The position numbers and the translations under genes were made by a program. Below, one piece after another: positions 30,808 to 41,383 of a stretch of 64,000 nucleotides of DNA (positions are counted from its first letter, which is position 1; each line of letters starts with the position of its first letter). Source of the DNA: Tepidimonas aquatica (GTDB lineage Bacteria; Pseudomonadota; Gammaproteobacteria; Burkholderiales; Burkholderiaceae_C). The DNA is taken from NCBI RefSeq assembly GCF_007556585.1, contig NZ_VJNA01000006.1, positions 1 to 64,000 on the forward strand. Reading direction: 5' to 3'. The notes beneath the pieces were generated by a model. That model saw only the letters and a program-made list of their open reading frames with translations, was not told the DNA's origin and ran no database searches.

Positions 30808-32772
30808 ATGCATGCCGTTGCGAGCGTTTGCCCGTTGTTCCCAGGCCCTGTGCGTGGCTGTCTGGCCGCCGCCGCTGGCGTGGCGACCAAGCGCGCCGCT
30901 CCGGGTCAGGTCGGATCCGGCGGCGTGCGCCGCTGGCGCGCAGCCGCCGTGGCGTGGCTGCTGGGGGCGTGCACGTGGCTGGTGCTGCCGCTGGCGTGGG
31001 CAGCGCATGGCTACGCGCTGTGGGGGCACCTGAAGTACCCGGCCGACTTTGCGCACTTCGACTACGTCAACCCGCAGGCCCCGAAGGGGGGCGAGCTGCG
31101 GCTGGTCAGCAACTTGCGCGTCTCGACCTTCGACAAATACAACCCGTTCACGCTGCGCGGCAACGCCCCGGCGTACCTCAGCGACCTGCTGTTCGACACC
31201 CTGTTGGTCGGCGCGGCCGACGAGGTGGGGGCGGCGTATGGCCTGCTGGCCGAGGACGTGCAGGTGGCCCCCGACGGCCTCAGCGCCACGTTTCGGTTGC
31301 GGCGCCAGGCGCGCTTTCACCACGGCAAGCCGGTGCTGGCCGAGGACGTTCGCCACACCTACGAGACGCTGATCGGGCCGCACACCTCGCCGGTGTACAA
31401 AACCCTGCTGGCCGACGTGGCGGGGGTGGACGTGCTGGACGAGCGCACGGTGCGGTTCCGCTTTCGCCAGCCGAACCGCGAGCTGCCGCTGACCGTGGGT
31501 GGCCTGCCGATTTTCAGCCGGGACTGGGGTGTGGATCCGGCCACGGGTCAACGCAAGCCGTTCAACGAGGTGGTGATGGACCACCCCATCGGCAGCGGGC
31601 CGTACCGCATCGGGCCGGTCAAGTTTGGGCGCGACATCACCTACGTGCGTGACCCCCACTACTGGGCGCGCGACCTGCCGGTGCGCCGCGGCACGTTCAA
31701 TTTCGACCGCATCACGGTCAAGATCTACAAGGACAACACCGCGCGGCTGGAGGCACTGAAAGCGGGCGAGTTCGACCTGATGCGGTTTTTTTCCGCCGGT
31801 GACTGGGCGCGGCGCGTCAAGGGCAAGCGGTTCGACACCGGCGAGCTGGTCAAGGCCGAGTTCCGCCACCGCCTGCCCACGGGTTTTCAGAGCTACGTGC
31901 TCAACACACGCCGCGCACCGCTGGACGACATCCGCGTGCGCCAGGCGCTGGCGCTGGCGCTGGACTTCGAGTGGATGAACGAGCGGCTGTTTTATGGCAG
32001 CTACGAGCGCGTGCGTGGTTTGTTTGGCAACACCGCCTGCGCCGCGCAAGGCGAGCCGGACGAAGCCCAGGCGCGGCTGCTGCGGCCATGGCTGGGCACG
32101 CTGCCACCGGCGGTGTTGGGGCCGATGGCCGAACCGCCCCGCGCCGGCACGCCGCAGGCTCTGCGGGCCAACCTCAAGAAGGCGCAGGCTCTGTTGCGTG
32201 AGGCGGGCTGGACCTACCGCGACGGCGCCCTGCGCAACGCGCGCGGCGAGCCGCTGGTGCTGGAATACCTCGACAGCAATGAAGCGGGGGCGCGGGTGGT
32301 CACACCGTGGCAGCACAACCTGGCACGCATCGGTGTGCAGCTGCGCTACCGTGCGGTGGACTTTGCGCTGTACCAGCAGCGGCTGCGCACGTTTGACTTC
32401 GACATCGTGACGCTGGCGTTCGGCGGCACGCACAGCCCCGGTGCGGAGTACGCCGATTTGTTCGGCAGCGCCGCGGCGCGCACCGAGGATTCGGGCAACT
32501 TCACCGGCTTGGCCAACCCGGCGGTGGACGACCTGATCGAGCGCATGGTGCGGGCCAAGCGCGAGGAGGACTTTTTGGCCGCCTGCCGCGCGCTGGACCG
32601 CGCGGTGGCGCATCTGCACGTGCTGATCCCGCAGTGGTCCGCGCCGACGCACCGCATGGCGTACAACGCCTGGCGGCTGGACCGTCCCGCCCACATGCCG
32701 CCCTACGCCAGTGGCGAGGGCTGGGCCATCGAAACGTGGTGGGCGCGCCCCGAGGCGCGCAGCGCACGCTAG
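30808..32772 (+). CDS. yejA: Peptide/microcin C type ABC transporter, substrate-binding protein
   Basis: YejA is the periplasmic binding protein (SBP family 5) of the YejABEF importer, which in enterobacteria takes up oligopeptides and the Trojan-horse antibiotic microcin C. The protein has a secretion signal ([18 protein letters not shown], then [13 protein letters not shown]), then conserved family 5 segments such as [32 protein letters not shown] and [20 protein letters not shown]. From ATG 30808 the region before the signal is unusually long; GTG 30925 would give [11 protein letters not shown], an ordinary signal peptide, and may be the real start. yejB follows after 13 bp. Confidence 0.92.
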   Translation: MHAVASVCPLFPGPVRGCLAAAAGVATKRAAPGQVGSGGVRRWRAAAVAWLLGACTWLVLPLAWAAHGYALWGHLKYPADFAHFDYVNPQAPKGGELRLVSNLRVSTFDKYNPFTLRGNAPAYLSDLLFDTLLVGAADEVGAAYGLLAEDVQVAPDGLSATFRLRRQARFHHGKPVLAEDVRHTYETLIGPHTSPVYKTLLADVAGVDVLDERTVRFRFRQPNRELPLTVGGLPIFSRDWGVDPATGQRKPFNEVVMDHPIGSGPYRIGPVKFGRDITYVRDPHYWARDLPVRRGTFNFDRITVKIYKDNTARLEALKAGEFDLMRFFSAGDWARRVKGKRFDTGELVKAEFRHRLPTGFQSYVLNTRRAPLDDIRVRQALALALDFEWMNERLFYGSYERVRGLFGNTACAAQGEPDEAQARLLRPWLGTLPPAVLGPMAEPPRAGTPQALRANLKKAQALLREAGWTYRDGALRNARGEPLVLEYLDSNEAGARVVTPWQHNLARIGVQLRYRAVDFALYQQRLRTFDFDIVTLAFGGTHSPGAEYADLFGSAAARTEDSGNFTGLANPAVDDLIERMVRAKREEDFLAACRALDRAVAHLHVLIPQWSAPTHRMAYNAWRLDRPAHMPPYASGEGWAIETWWARPEARSAR

Positions 32773-32785
32773 GATCGGGGCCACC

Positions 32786-33811
32786 ATGTGGAGTTACTTC
32801 CTCAAGCGCCTGCTGTTGATGGTGCCCACGCTGTTGGGGGTGCTGCTGGTGACGTTTGTCGTCATCCAGTTCGTGCCCGGCGGGCCGGTGGACCAGTACC
32901 TGGCCGAAACGCGCGCGGGGCTGGGCCACGGCGCCGAGGGCGGCATGGCCTACCGGGGCGGGCAGGGGGTGGACCCCAAGCGGCTGGAGCAGATCAAGGC
33001 GTTGTACGGGTTTGACAAACCGGCGCACGAACGCTTCGTGCAGATGTTGTTGCAGTTTGCCCGCTTCGATTTGGGGCAAAGCTTTTTTCAGAACAAACCG
33101 GTGGCGCAGCTGATCGCCGACAAGCTGCCGGTGTCGATGAGCCTGGGGCTGTGGACGTTTGTCATCAGTTACGCGGTGGCGGTGCCGTTGGGCATTGCCA
33201 AGGCGGTGCGCGCTGGCAGCCGGTTTGACATCGTCACGTCCATCCTGGTGCTGGTGGCGTACGCCATCCCGGGGTTCGTGCTGGGCGTGGCGCTGTTGGT
33301 GGTGTTCGGGGGGCAGTTGCAGTGGTTCCCGCTGCGGGGCTTGGTCAGCGATCATTGGGACGAGCTGTCTTGGGGCGCGCGCATCGTGGACTACCTGTGG
33401 CACATCACGCTGCCGGTGCTGTCGATGGTGCTGGGCAGCTTTGCCGTGACGACGATGTTGACAAAAAACGCCGTGCTGGAAGAAATCCGCAAGCAGTACG
33501 TGCTGGTGGCGCGTGCCAAGGGCTTGGACGAGCGCCGAATCCTGTGGAAACACGTGTTGCGCAACGCGCTGATCCCGATCGTCACCGGCTTTCCGGCTGC
33601 GTTCGTCGGCGCGTTTTTCACCGGCAGCCTGCTGATCGAGACGCTGTTTTCGCTCGACGGGCTCGGGCTGCTTAGCTACGAGAGCGTGATCCGGCGCGAC
33701 TACCCCGTCGTGTTGGGCACGCTGTACCTGTTCACGCTGATTGGGCTGCTGACCAAGCTGGTCAGCGACCTGTGCTACGTTTGGGTGGATCCGCGTGTCA
33801 AGTTCGACTGA
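32786..33811 (+). CDS. yejB: Microcin C/peptide ABC transporter permease YejB
   Basis: YejB is one of the two inner-membrane permeases of the importer. The 341-residue protein has an N-terminal helix (SYFLKRLLLMVPTLLGVLLV), then a long periplasmic loop, about five further helices, and the BPD_transp_1 domain. The EAA loop contacting the ATPase is visible as VARAKGLDERRILWKHVLRN. The ATG at 32786 gives the classic DppB-like start MWSYFLKRLL. Its end overlaps the yejE start by 17 bp, so the permeases are translationally coupled. Confidence 0.95.
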   Translation: MWSYFLKRLLLMVPTLLGVLLVTFVVIQFVPGGPVDQYLAETRAGLGHGAEGGMAYRGGQGVDPKRLEQIKALYGFDKPAHERFVQMLLQFARFDLGQSFFQNKPVAQLIADKLPVSMSLGLWTFVISYAVAVPLGIAKAVRAGSRFDIVTSILVLVAYAIPGFVLGVALLVVFGGQLQWFPLRGLVSDHWDELSWGARIVDYLWHITLPVLSMVLGSFAVTTMLTKNAVLEEIRKQYVLVARAKGLDERRILWKHVLRNALIPIVTGFPAAFVGAFFTGSLLIETLFSLDGLGLLSYESVIRRDYPVVLGTLYLFTLIGLLTKLVSDLCYVWVDPRVKFD

Positions 33812-34844
33812 AACGTCGCTGGCCACGCTCAGCCCCGCGCGGCGCGCGTGGCGGCGCTTTGCACGCCACCGGCTGGGGTTGGTGAGCCTTGTGCTGTTTG
33901 CAGCGATGGTGGCGCTGAGCCTGGCGGCGGAGTTGATCTCCAACGACCGGCCGCTGCTGGTGCGCTACCAGGGCCAGTGGTACGTGCCGCTGCTGCACGA
34001 CTACCCCGAGACGACGTTCGGCGGAGACTTCGACACCCCCACCGACTACCTCGATCCGGACATCCGTGCGCGCCTGACCCGCGACGGCAACTGGGCCCTG
34101 TACCCGCTCAACCCCTACGGTGCGCGGGCGCTGAACTACTGGGCGCCCGGCCCACACCCCGCGCCGCCCAGCGCGGCTAACCTGTTGGGCACCGACGACC
34201 GTGGGCGCGACCTGCTGGCGCAGTTGATTTACGGCTTTCGCATCAGCGTGCTGTTTGCGGCGGCGCTGACCGCCACCGGCGTCGTGCTGGGCGTGCTGGC
34301 CGGCGCGGTGCAGGGGTACTTTGGCGGACGCATCGACCTGACGTTGCAGCGCCTGATCGAAATCTGGTCGTCGATGCCCGAGCTGTACTTGCTGATCATC
34401 TTCAGCGCGCTGTTTGCCCCCAGCGTGGCGCTGCTGCTGGTGCTGCTGAGCTTGTTTGGATGGATGGGCCTGGCCGACTACGTGCGTGCCGAATTTTTGC
34501 GCAACCGCCAGCTCGACTACGTGCGTGCGGCGCGGGCCATGGGGCTGGGGCACGGCGCCATCATCTGGCGCCATATCCTGCCCAACAGCCTCACGCCGGT
34601 GGTGACGTTTTTGCCGTTTCGCATGAGCGCGGCCATTTTGGCGCTGACCTCGCTCGATTTTTTGGGCCTTGGTGTGCCGCCAGGCACCCCCAGCCTGGGC
34701 GAGCTGCTGGCGCAGGGCAAAGCCAATATCGACGCGTGGTGGATTTCGCTGTCCACCTTTGGCGTGCTGACGTTGACGCTGACGCTGCTGACCTTCATGG
34801 GCGATGCGTTGCGTGACGCGCTGGACCCCCGCAAGGCCGATTGA
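33795..34844 (+). CDS. yejE: Microcin C/peptide ABC transporter permease YejE
   Basis: YejE is the second permease. The 349-residue protein starts at GTG 33795 inside the end of yejB. It has an N-terminal helix (LGLVSLVLFAAMVALSLAAE), a long periplasmic segment characteristic of YejE (PLLHDYPETTFGGDFDTPTD, then NWALYPLNPYGARALNYW), the LLGTDDRGRDLLAQLIYGFR entry motif, and a transmembrane domain with the EAA loop AARAMGLGHGAIIWRHILPN. Four bases separate its stop from yejF (three intervening). The periplasmic insert separates YejE from ordinary DppC/OppC permeases. Confidence 0.95.
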   Translation: MSSSTETSLATLSPARRAWRRFARHRLGLVSLVLFAAMVALSLAAELISNDRPLLVRYQGQWYVPLLHDYPETTFGGDFDTPTDYLDPDIRARLTRDGNWALYPLNPYGARALNYWAPGPHPAPPSAANLLGTDDRGRDLLAQLIYGFRISVLFAAALTATGVVLGVLAGAVQGYFGGRIDLTLQRLIEIWSSMPELYLLIIFSALFAPSVALLLVLLSLFGWMGLADYVRAEFLRNRQLDYVRAARAMGLGHGAIIWRHILPNSLTPVVTFLPFRMSAAILALTSLDFLGLGVPPGTPSLGELLAQGKANIDAWWISLSTFGVLTLTLTLLTFMGDALRDALDPRKAD

Positions 34845-34847
34845 CGG

Positions 34848-36512
34848 ATGGTGACGATGTCAGCCCCCACCGACCCGACGCCGTTGCTGCAGGTGCGCGA
34901 CTTGTCGGTTGCCTTTGGCGCACAGCCGGTGGTGCGGGGCGTGTCGTTCGACGTCGCCGCGGGGGAGACGGTGGCGCTGGTGGGCGAGTCGGGCTCGGGC
35001 AAGACGGTCACGGCGCTGGCACTGATGCGGCTGCTGCCCGAGGTGCGCGTACAGGGGCAGGTGTGGCTGCAGGGCGAAGAGGTGCTGGCCGCGCCCGAGC
35101 GCCGTTTGCGGGCGCTGCGCGGCGAGGCGGTGGCCTATGTGTTTCAGGAACCGATGACGGCGCTCAACCCGCTGTACCCGGTGGGCGAGCAGATTGCCGA
35201 GGCACTGCGGGCCAAGCGCGGCCTGGACGCGCGCGCCGCCTGGGCGCGTGCCGAGCAGGTGCTGGCCGAGGTGGGGCTGGACGAGCCCAGTCGGCGTGCG
35301 CGCCAGTACCCCCACCAGTTGAGCGGCGGTCAGCGGCAGCGGGCCTTGATCGCGATGGCGCTGGCGTTGCAGCCGCGCTTGCTGGTGGCCGACGAGCCCA
35401 CCACCGCGCTGGACGCCAGCCTACGCGTGCAAATGTTGCAGCTGCTGCACGAGCTGCGTGATCGCCACCGGCTGGCGGTGCTGCTGATCACGCACGACCT
35501 GCACCTGGTGCGCCGCTTTGCCGACCGCGTCTTGGTGATGCAGCAGGGGCAGGTGGTGGAAAGTGGCCCCACCCACCAGCTGATGGCGGCGCCGGCGCAC
35601 CCCTACACCCAGCGCCTGCTGGCCAGCCGACCGCGGCGCGATCCCGCTTGGCTGCGGCCCGCGGCCGACGACGATGCGCCGGTGCTGACCCTGCACGACG
35701 TGCGGGTGCGCTACCCCGTGTCCAAGCCCGGATGGCGTGGCTGGTGGCAGCGTGGCTGGTTCGAGGCCGTGCGTGGCGTCAGCGCCACGTTGCGCAGCGG
35801 CCGCACGCTGGCGGTGCTGGGTGAGTCCGGCAGCGGCAAGTCGACGCTGGCGCTGGCGGCGCTGGGGCTGCTGCCGGCCGAGGGCGACATACGGGTGATG
35901 GGCCAGCGCTGGCAGGGCGGGGCCGCCGACCGGGCGCTGCGCCGTCACATCCAGGTGGTGTTCCAGGATCCGTTTTCCTCGCTGTCGCCACGGCTGACCT
36001 TGCAGCAGATCGTCGAAGAGGGGTTGCGCGTGCACGAACCCGAGCTCGATGCCGGGCAGCGCCGCGCACGGGTCGTGCAGGTGCTGCGCGAAGTGGGCCT
36101 GTTCGACGCCGACATGCCACCCGGCGACGTGGCGGCTTGGCTGCAGCGCTACCCGCACGCGTTTTCGGGGGGGCAGCGCCAGCGTATCGCGTTGGCGCGG
36201 GCGCTGGTGGTGCGGCCGCGCGTGCTGGTGCTGGATGAGCCGACCAGCGCCCTGGACGTGACGGTGCAGCAGCAGGTGCTGCAGTTGCTGTTGCGGCTGC
36301 AACGCGAGCTAGGCCTGGCGTACCTGCTGATCACCCACGACGTCGAGGTGGTGCAGGCGCTGGCGCACGAGGTGCTGGTGATGCGCGCCGGGCAGGTGCT
36401 CGAAGCCGGCCCGGCTGAGCAGGTGTTGCAGGCCGCGCGCGACCCGTATACGCGCACGCTGCTGGCCAGTGCCTTGGCCATGGCGCCCGCGCCCAACGCC
36501 GCCGCGTTGTGA
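34848..36512 (+). CDS. yejF: Microcin C/peptide ABC transporter, fused dual ATPase YejF
   Basis: YejF supplies both ATPase domains of the importer in one 554-residue chain. Domain 1 has Walker A LVGESGSGKTVTAL, signature LSGGQRQRALIAMAL and Walker B LLVADEPTTALD. Domain 2 (from about residue 280) has Walker A VLGESGSGKSTLAL, signature FSGGQRQRIALARAL and Walker B VLVLDEPTSALD. Each domain ends with the OppD/F-type extension (AHPYTQRLLASRP, ARDPYTRTLLASAL). ATG 34848 or ATG 34857 may start translation. It is the last gene of the yejABEF operon. Confidence 0.95.
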   Translation: MVTMSAPTDPTPLLQVRDLSVAFGAQPVVRGVSFDVAAGETVALVGESGSGKTVTALALMRLLPEVRVQGQVWLQGEEVLAAPERRLRALRGEAVAYVFQEPMTALNPLYPVGEQIAEALRAKRGLDARAAWARAEQVLAEVGLDEPSRRARQYPHQLSGGQRQRALIAMALALQPRLLVADEPTTALDASLRVQMLQLLHELRDRHRLAVLLITHDLHLVRRFADRVLVMQQGQVVESGPTHQLMAAPAHPYTQRLLASRPRRDPAWLRPAADDDAPVLTLHDVRVRYPVSKPGWRGWWQRGWFEAVRGVSATLRSGRTLAVLGESGSGKSTLALAALGLLPAEGDIRVMGQRWQGGAADRALRRHIQVVFQDPFSSLSPRLTLQQIVEEGLRVHEPELDAGQRRARVVQVLREVGLFDADMPPGDVAAWLQRYPHAFSGGQRQRIALARALVVRPRVLVLDEPTSALDVTVQQQVLQLLLRLQRELGLAYLLITHDVEVVQALAHEVLVMRAGQVLEAGPAEQVLQAARDPYTRTLLASALAMAPAPNAAAL

Positions 36513-36568
36513 TCCAATGCGGGACAACGACCGATCGACCCCATACAACGACGAGGAGACCCAAGCCC

Positions 36569-37363
36569 ATGCCCCATGATGCACCGATGGCCATGCCTGA
36601 CCCCGAAGTGACGATCGACCTGTGGTCGCCGCTGCGTTGGCTGCAACGCGGTGCGCGTGACTACGCGGCCAACCCGCTGCCTGGCGTGCTGCACGGGTCG
36701 CTGATGGCGCTGTTCGGCATCATCGTGCTGGTGGCGCTGCGCGACCGGTTCTGGCTGCTGGCGGGGGCGTTGTCCGGGTTTTTGATCATCGCGCCGGTGC
36801 TGGCTTCGGGGTTGTACGCCGTCAGTTGGTACCTGGAGCGTGGTCAAAAGGTGTGCTGCCAAGAGGTGTTGGCGTTGTGGGCCTCGGGCGACCGGCGCCT
36901 GATCGCCTTTGGCCTGCTGCTGGCGTTGGCCGGCACCGGCTGGGTGTTCACTTCGGCGGCGCTGATCACGTTGTGGGCGCCCGTGCCCATCGAGCGGCCG
37001 CTCGATTTCGTGCGCCATGTGGTGCTGGCGCCCGACATCGGTTTGTTCGAAGTCTGGTTGCTGCTGGGCGCGTGGCTGGCGGCGCCGGTGTTTGCCTCCA
37101 GCGTGATGGCGCTGCCGATGATGGTCGACACCCCCACACCGCTGTGGCGCGCGGTCGGCGAAAGCTGGCGCGCCGTCGGCGCACGGCCCGTCGTCATGGG
37201 GCTGTGGGCGGTGGTGATTGCCGTGCTGGTGGGGGTTGGCATGGCGTTGGCGATGGTTGGTTTGGTGGTGGTGGTGCCGCTGTTGGCGTACGCCAGTTGG
37301 CACGCTTACCGGGATTTCGAGCGCGCTGGCCTGATCACGCCCATGCGCGAGCCGAGGGCATGA
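36569..37363 (+). CDS. DUF2189 integral membrane protein
   Basis: This is a 264-residue inner-membrane protein of unknown function. It has about six hydrophobic segments, including VLHGSLMALFGIIVLVALRD, LAGALSGFLIIAPVLASGLY and the C-terminal GLWAVVIAVLVGVGMALAMV. The early stretch PLRWLQRGARDYAANPLPGV and the short basic C-terminus (YRDFERAGL) fit the DUF2189 family. ATG 36569 is preceded by GAGGAGA at 36553. An upstream in-frame start overlapping yejF is less likely. Its stop overlaps the next small gene. Confidence 0.78.
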   Translation: MPHDAPMAMPDPEVTIDLWSPLRWLQRGARDYAANPLPGVLHGSLMALFGIIVLVALRDRFWLLAGALSGFLIIAPVLASGLYAVSWYLERGQKVCCQEVLALWASGDRRLIAFGLLLALAGTGWVFTSAALITLWAPVPIERPLDFVRHVVLAPDIGLFEVWLLLGAWLAAPVFASSVMALPMMVDTPTPLWRAVGESWRAVGARPVVMGLWAVVIAVLVGVGMALAMVGLVVVVPLLAYASWHAYRDFERAGLITPMREPRA

Positions 37364-37584
37364 TGGAAGGTACGCTGTTTGGTTACACGGAAGCGCAGGT
37401 GGCGCAGTTCGGCTTGACGTTTGGCGTCGGCGCGTTCATTCTGTACATGCTGTTTATCGTGTTCAACCTGGCGCGCGAATCCAAAGCGGGCAAGTTCGGC
37501 ACGTTCATCCTGTTTTTGGTGCTGTCGCTGGGTATGCTGGGGTTTTTGGCCAAGAATGTGATTCAGTGGATCATCGGGATATGA
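37360..37584 (+). CDS. DUF2788 small membrane protein
   Basis: The 74-residue protein has two hydrophobic helices (FGVGAFILYMLFIVFNLA and FGTFILFLVLSLGMLGFLA) joined by a basic loop (RESKAGK). The N-terminal GTLFGYTEAQVAQFGLTFGV is typical of the DUF2788 family, which has no assigned function. The ATG at 37360 overlaps the DUF2189 stop, so the two are probably translated together. A 49-bp gap with a GGGAGGAG ribosome site precedes the next gene. Confidence 0.82.
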   Translation: MMEGTLFGYTEAQVAQFGLTFGVGAFILYMLFIVFNLARESKAGKFGTFILFLVLSLGMLGFLAKNVIQWIIGI

Positions 37585-37633
37585 CCATGGCGCGGGCCGA
37601 CGCCCGTAGGCGCTTCGGGTTGGGAGGAGCGAC

Positions 37634-40042
37634 ATGATGGCAGCAACGCATTACACGGTACCTGGGCGCACCGCCGACGAAACCTACCGCACCGGCGAGC
37701 GGGTGCTGCACGGCGTCGTGGAAGGGTGGAACGAGCGGGTGGTGCCTGGCTTCGTGCTCGAATTCGGCAACGGTGGCCTCAAGCTGCTGCCGGACGGGCA
37801 CGCCAAAGCGCTGGCCCTGCGGTTCAACCAAATCAAACGGTTGCGTATCGACCCCGTCGCTGCGCCGTCAGGCCCGCTGTCGGGGCTGGGCGACGAGGCG
37901 CTGCAGTCGTTTGCGGTGCAATTGCGCGACGGCTCGGTGTACGCAGGGCTGTGCTACGACTGCCGGCGCACCGCCGACGGACTGTGGATTTTCCCCAAGT
38001 CGGCGCGCGAGGGCGATCCCGAGCGGGTCTTCATCCCGCGCAGCGCCATCACGAACTACCAATGGCAGCGCGGCGACGGTGGGTTGCTGGCCGATTCCGA
38101 CTTCGGCGTCAGTTTGCTGCAGGACGCTGCCGCCAGCGAGGCAGCGGTGCCGGAACCGGTGGCGGTGACGGTGCAGACCCCGCAGCAGTTGCAAGAGGCG
38201 CTGCAGCGCCAGGCCACGCTCAAGCCCGTGCCGATTGGCGAGGCGTTGATTGGTCTGGGCAAGATCACCGCCGAACAACTGCAGCGGGCCCTGCAACAGC
38301 AAAAGGCCAAAGGCACGCCGCTGGGGCAGACGCTGGTCGAGATGGGGCTGATCCAGCCCGAGGATCTGCGCGTGGCCCTGGCGCGCAAGATGGGCTACCC
38401 GTTCGTCGACGTGCGGCGCTACCCGGTGGATGTGGAAGCGTTGCGGTTGGTACCGGCGACGCTGGCCAGCCGGCTGCGTGTGCTGCCGCTGGCCTTGGTC
38501 GGCAACTCGCTGGCGGTGGCGATGGCCGACCCGTTGCAGTTCAAGGCCATCGACGAGCTGGAGTTCACCGCGCAGCGCAAGGTGTTGCCGGTGGTGGGCA
38601 GCGCGGCGGATCTGCAGGAGCGCATCGCCCAGGCCTACCGGCAAGCCGGCGTCGGGCCCGGGCGCGACGCCACAGCGTCGGCCGGTGACGCCACCGAGGC
38701 GGCCGCCGCCGAACGTGCGGTCGAGGCTTGGCAGCTGGTGGCTGAACTGGCCAGCGGTGCCGGCGAGGACGACAGCGCCGAGCGCCCGATCGAACAGTCG
38801 GACAACACGCTGGTGCGGCTGGTCAATTCGATGATCATCGAGGCCTTTCACCAACGGGCGTCCGACATTCACATCGAACCCTACCCCGGGCGGGACCATG
38901 TGATCATTCGCTTCCGCGTCGATGGCGAGCTGCGGCCCTACCTCGAGCTGCCGGCCAGTTACCGCAATGCGCTGGTGGCGCGCATCAAGGTGATGAGCGA
39001 CCTCGACATCTCGGAGCGGCGCAAGCCGCAGGACGGCAAAATCCACTTCATGCGTTTCGGCGGCTTGCCAATCGAGCTGCGCGTGGCTACCATCCCGACC
39101 AGCAACGGTCTGGAAGACGTGGTGATGCGCCTGTTGCAGTCCACCGCCACGCTGCCGCTGACGGGGCTGCACCTGAGCGCGCGCAACCTCAGCGTGATCG
39201 AGGAGATATTGACGCGCCCGTATGGGCTGTTGCTGTGCGCGGGGCCCACCGGCTCGGGCAAGACGACCACCCTGCATGCCGCGTTGCAGCGCCTCAACAC
39301 CCCCAACCGCAAAATCTGGACCGCCGAAGACCCGGTGGAAATCACCCAGCGCGGTTTGCGCCAGATTCAGGTCAACTCCAAGATCGGCTGGACGTTTGCG
39401 GCGGCGCTGCGCGCGCTGCTGCGGGCGGACCCGGACGTCATCATGGTGGGCGAGATCCGCGACCCGGAGACGGCCGAGATGGCCATCGAGGCGTCGCTGA
39501 CCGGGCATTTCGTGATGTCGACGCTGCACACCAACTCGGCGGCGGAAACGATTTTGCGCCTGCACGATCTGGGGGTCGATCCGTTTTCGTTTGCCGATTC
39601 GCTGCAGGGCATTTTGGCGCAACGCCTGGTGCGACGGCTGTGCCCGGCGTGTGTGCAGCACGAGCCGGTTCCAGAGGCGCGGTTGCACGAACTGATGCGC
39701 GACTACCAGGCCCAGCTGCCGCCGGACCACCCGCTGCGCGACGAAGCGCGCCTGCTGGCGCATTGGCAGCAGCATTTCAGCCGCGATGGGGCTTTGATGC
39801 TGTCGCACGCGCCCGGCTGCCGCGAGTGCGGTGAAACCGGCTACCGCGGCCGACTCGCGCTGCACGAACTGCTGGCCAACAGCGCCGAGGTGCGCCACCT
39901 GGTCCAAACACGTGCGCAGCCCGCGGTGATCCAAGCCCAGGCCATCCACGAGGGCATGCGCACGCTGCGCCAAGACGGCATCGAAAAGGTGCTGATGGGG
40001 CTGACGACGCTGGCCGAGGTGCGGGCCTCGAGCAACCTGTGA
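37634..40042 (+). CDS. GspE/PilB-family secretion or pilus ATPase
   Basis: This is a hexameric traffic ATPase of the type II secretion / type IV pilus family, expected at the cytoplasmic face of the inner membrane. The 802-residue protein has an extra N-terminal domain (about 1-160) not found in standard PilB. An MshEN-like region follows (about 190-335, GEALIGLGKITAEQLQRAL). The N2 domain has SDIHIEPYPGRDHVIIRFRV. The C-terminal ATPase has Walker A GPTGSGKT (537-544), the Asp box AEDPVEITQ, Walker B VIMVGEIRD and the His box. Two Cys pairs (CPAC at 670-673 and CREC later) form the zinc site. No pilin or inner-membrane partner gene is adjacent, so the substrate is unknown. Confidence 0.85.
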   Translation: MMAATHYTVPGRTADETYRTGERVLHGVVEGWNERVVPGFVLEFGNGGLKLLPDGHAKALALRFNQIKRLRIDPVAAPSGPLSGLGDEALQSFAVQLRDGSVYAGLCYDCRRTADGLWIFPKSAREGDPERVFIPRSAITNYQWQRGDGGLLADSDFGVSLLQDAAASEAAVPEPVAVTVQTPQQLQEALQRQATLKPVPIGEALIGLGKITAEQLQRALQQQKAKGTPLGQTLVEMGLIQPEDLRVALARKMGYPFVDVRRYPVDVEALRLVPATLASRLRVLPLALVGNSLAVAMADPLQFKAIDELEFTAQRKVLPVVGSAADLQERIAQAYRQAGVGPGRDATASAGDATEAAAAERAVEAWQLVAELASGAGEDDSAERPIEQSDNTLVRLVNSMIIEAFHQRASDIHIEPYPGRDHVIIRFRVDGELRPYLELPASYRNALVARIKVMSDLDISERRKPQDGKIHFMRFGGLPIELRVATIPTSNGLEDVVMRLLQSTATLPLTGLHLSARNLSVIEEILTRPYGLLLCAGPTGSGKTTTLHAALQRLNTPNRKIWTAEDPVEITQRGLRQIQVNSKIGWTFAAALRALLRADPDVIMVGEIRDPETAEMAIEASLTGHFVMSTLHTNSAAETILRLHDLGVDPFSFADSLQGILAQRLVRRLCPACVQHEPVPEARLHELMRDYQAQLPPDHPLRDEARLLAHWQQHFSRDGALMLSHAPGCRECGETGYRGRLALHELLANSAEVRHLVQTRAQPAVIQAQAIHEGMRTLRQDGIEKVLMGLTTLAEVRASSNL

Positions 40043-40089
40043 GGTGGGCGGCGGCGCGCCGATCGCGGGCGCGCACGCCGCCCGCCGTG

Positions 40090-41349
<1,260 letters not shown>

Positions 41350-41383
41350 CGGGGTCTCCGGGGTCAGGTCAGGGGAGGGGAGG

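Noticed and set aside
28434-36557. Repeated CAACGACGAGGAG before the cytochrome c and DUF2189 genes
   Set aside because: Each is a strong ribosome-binding site; the 13-base match is explained by shared function.
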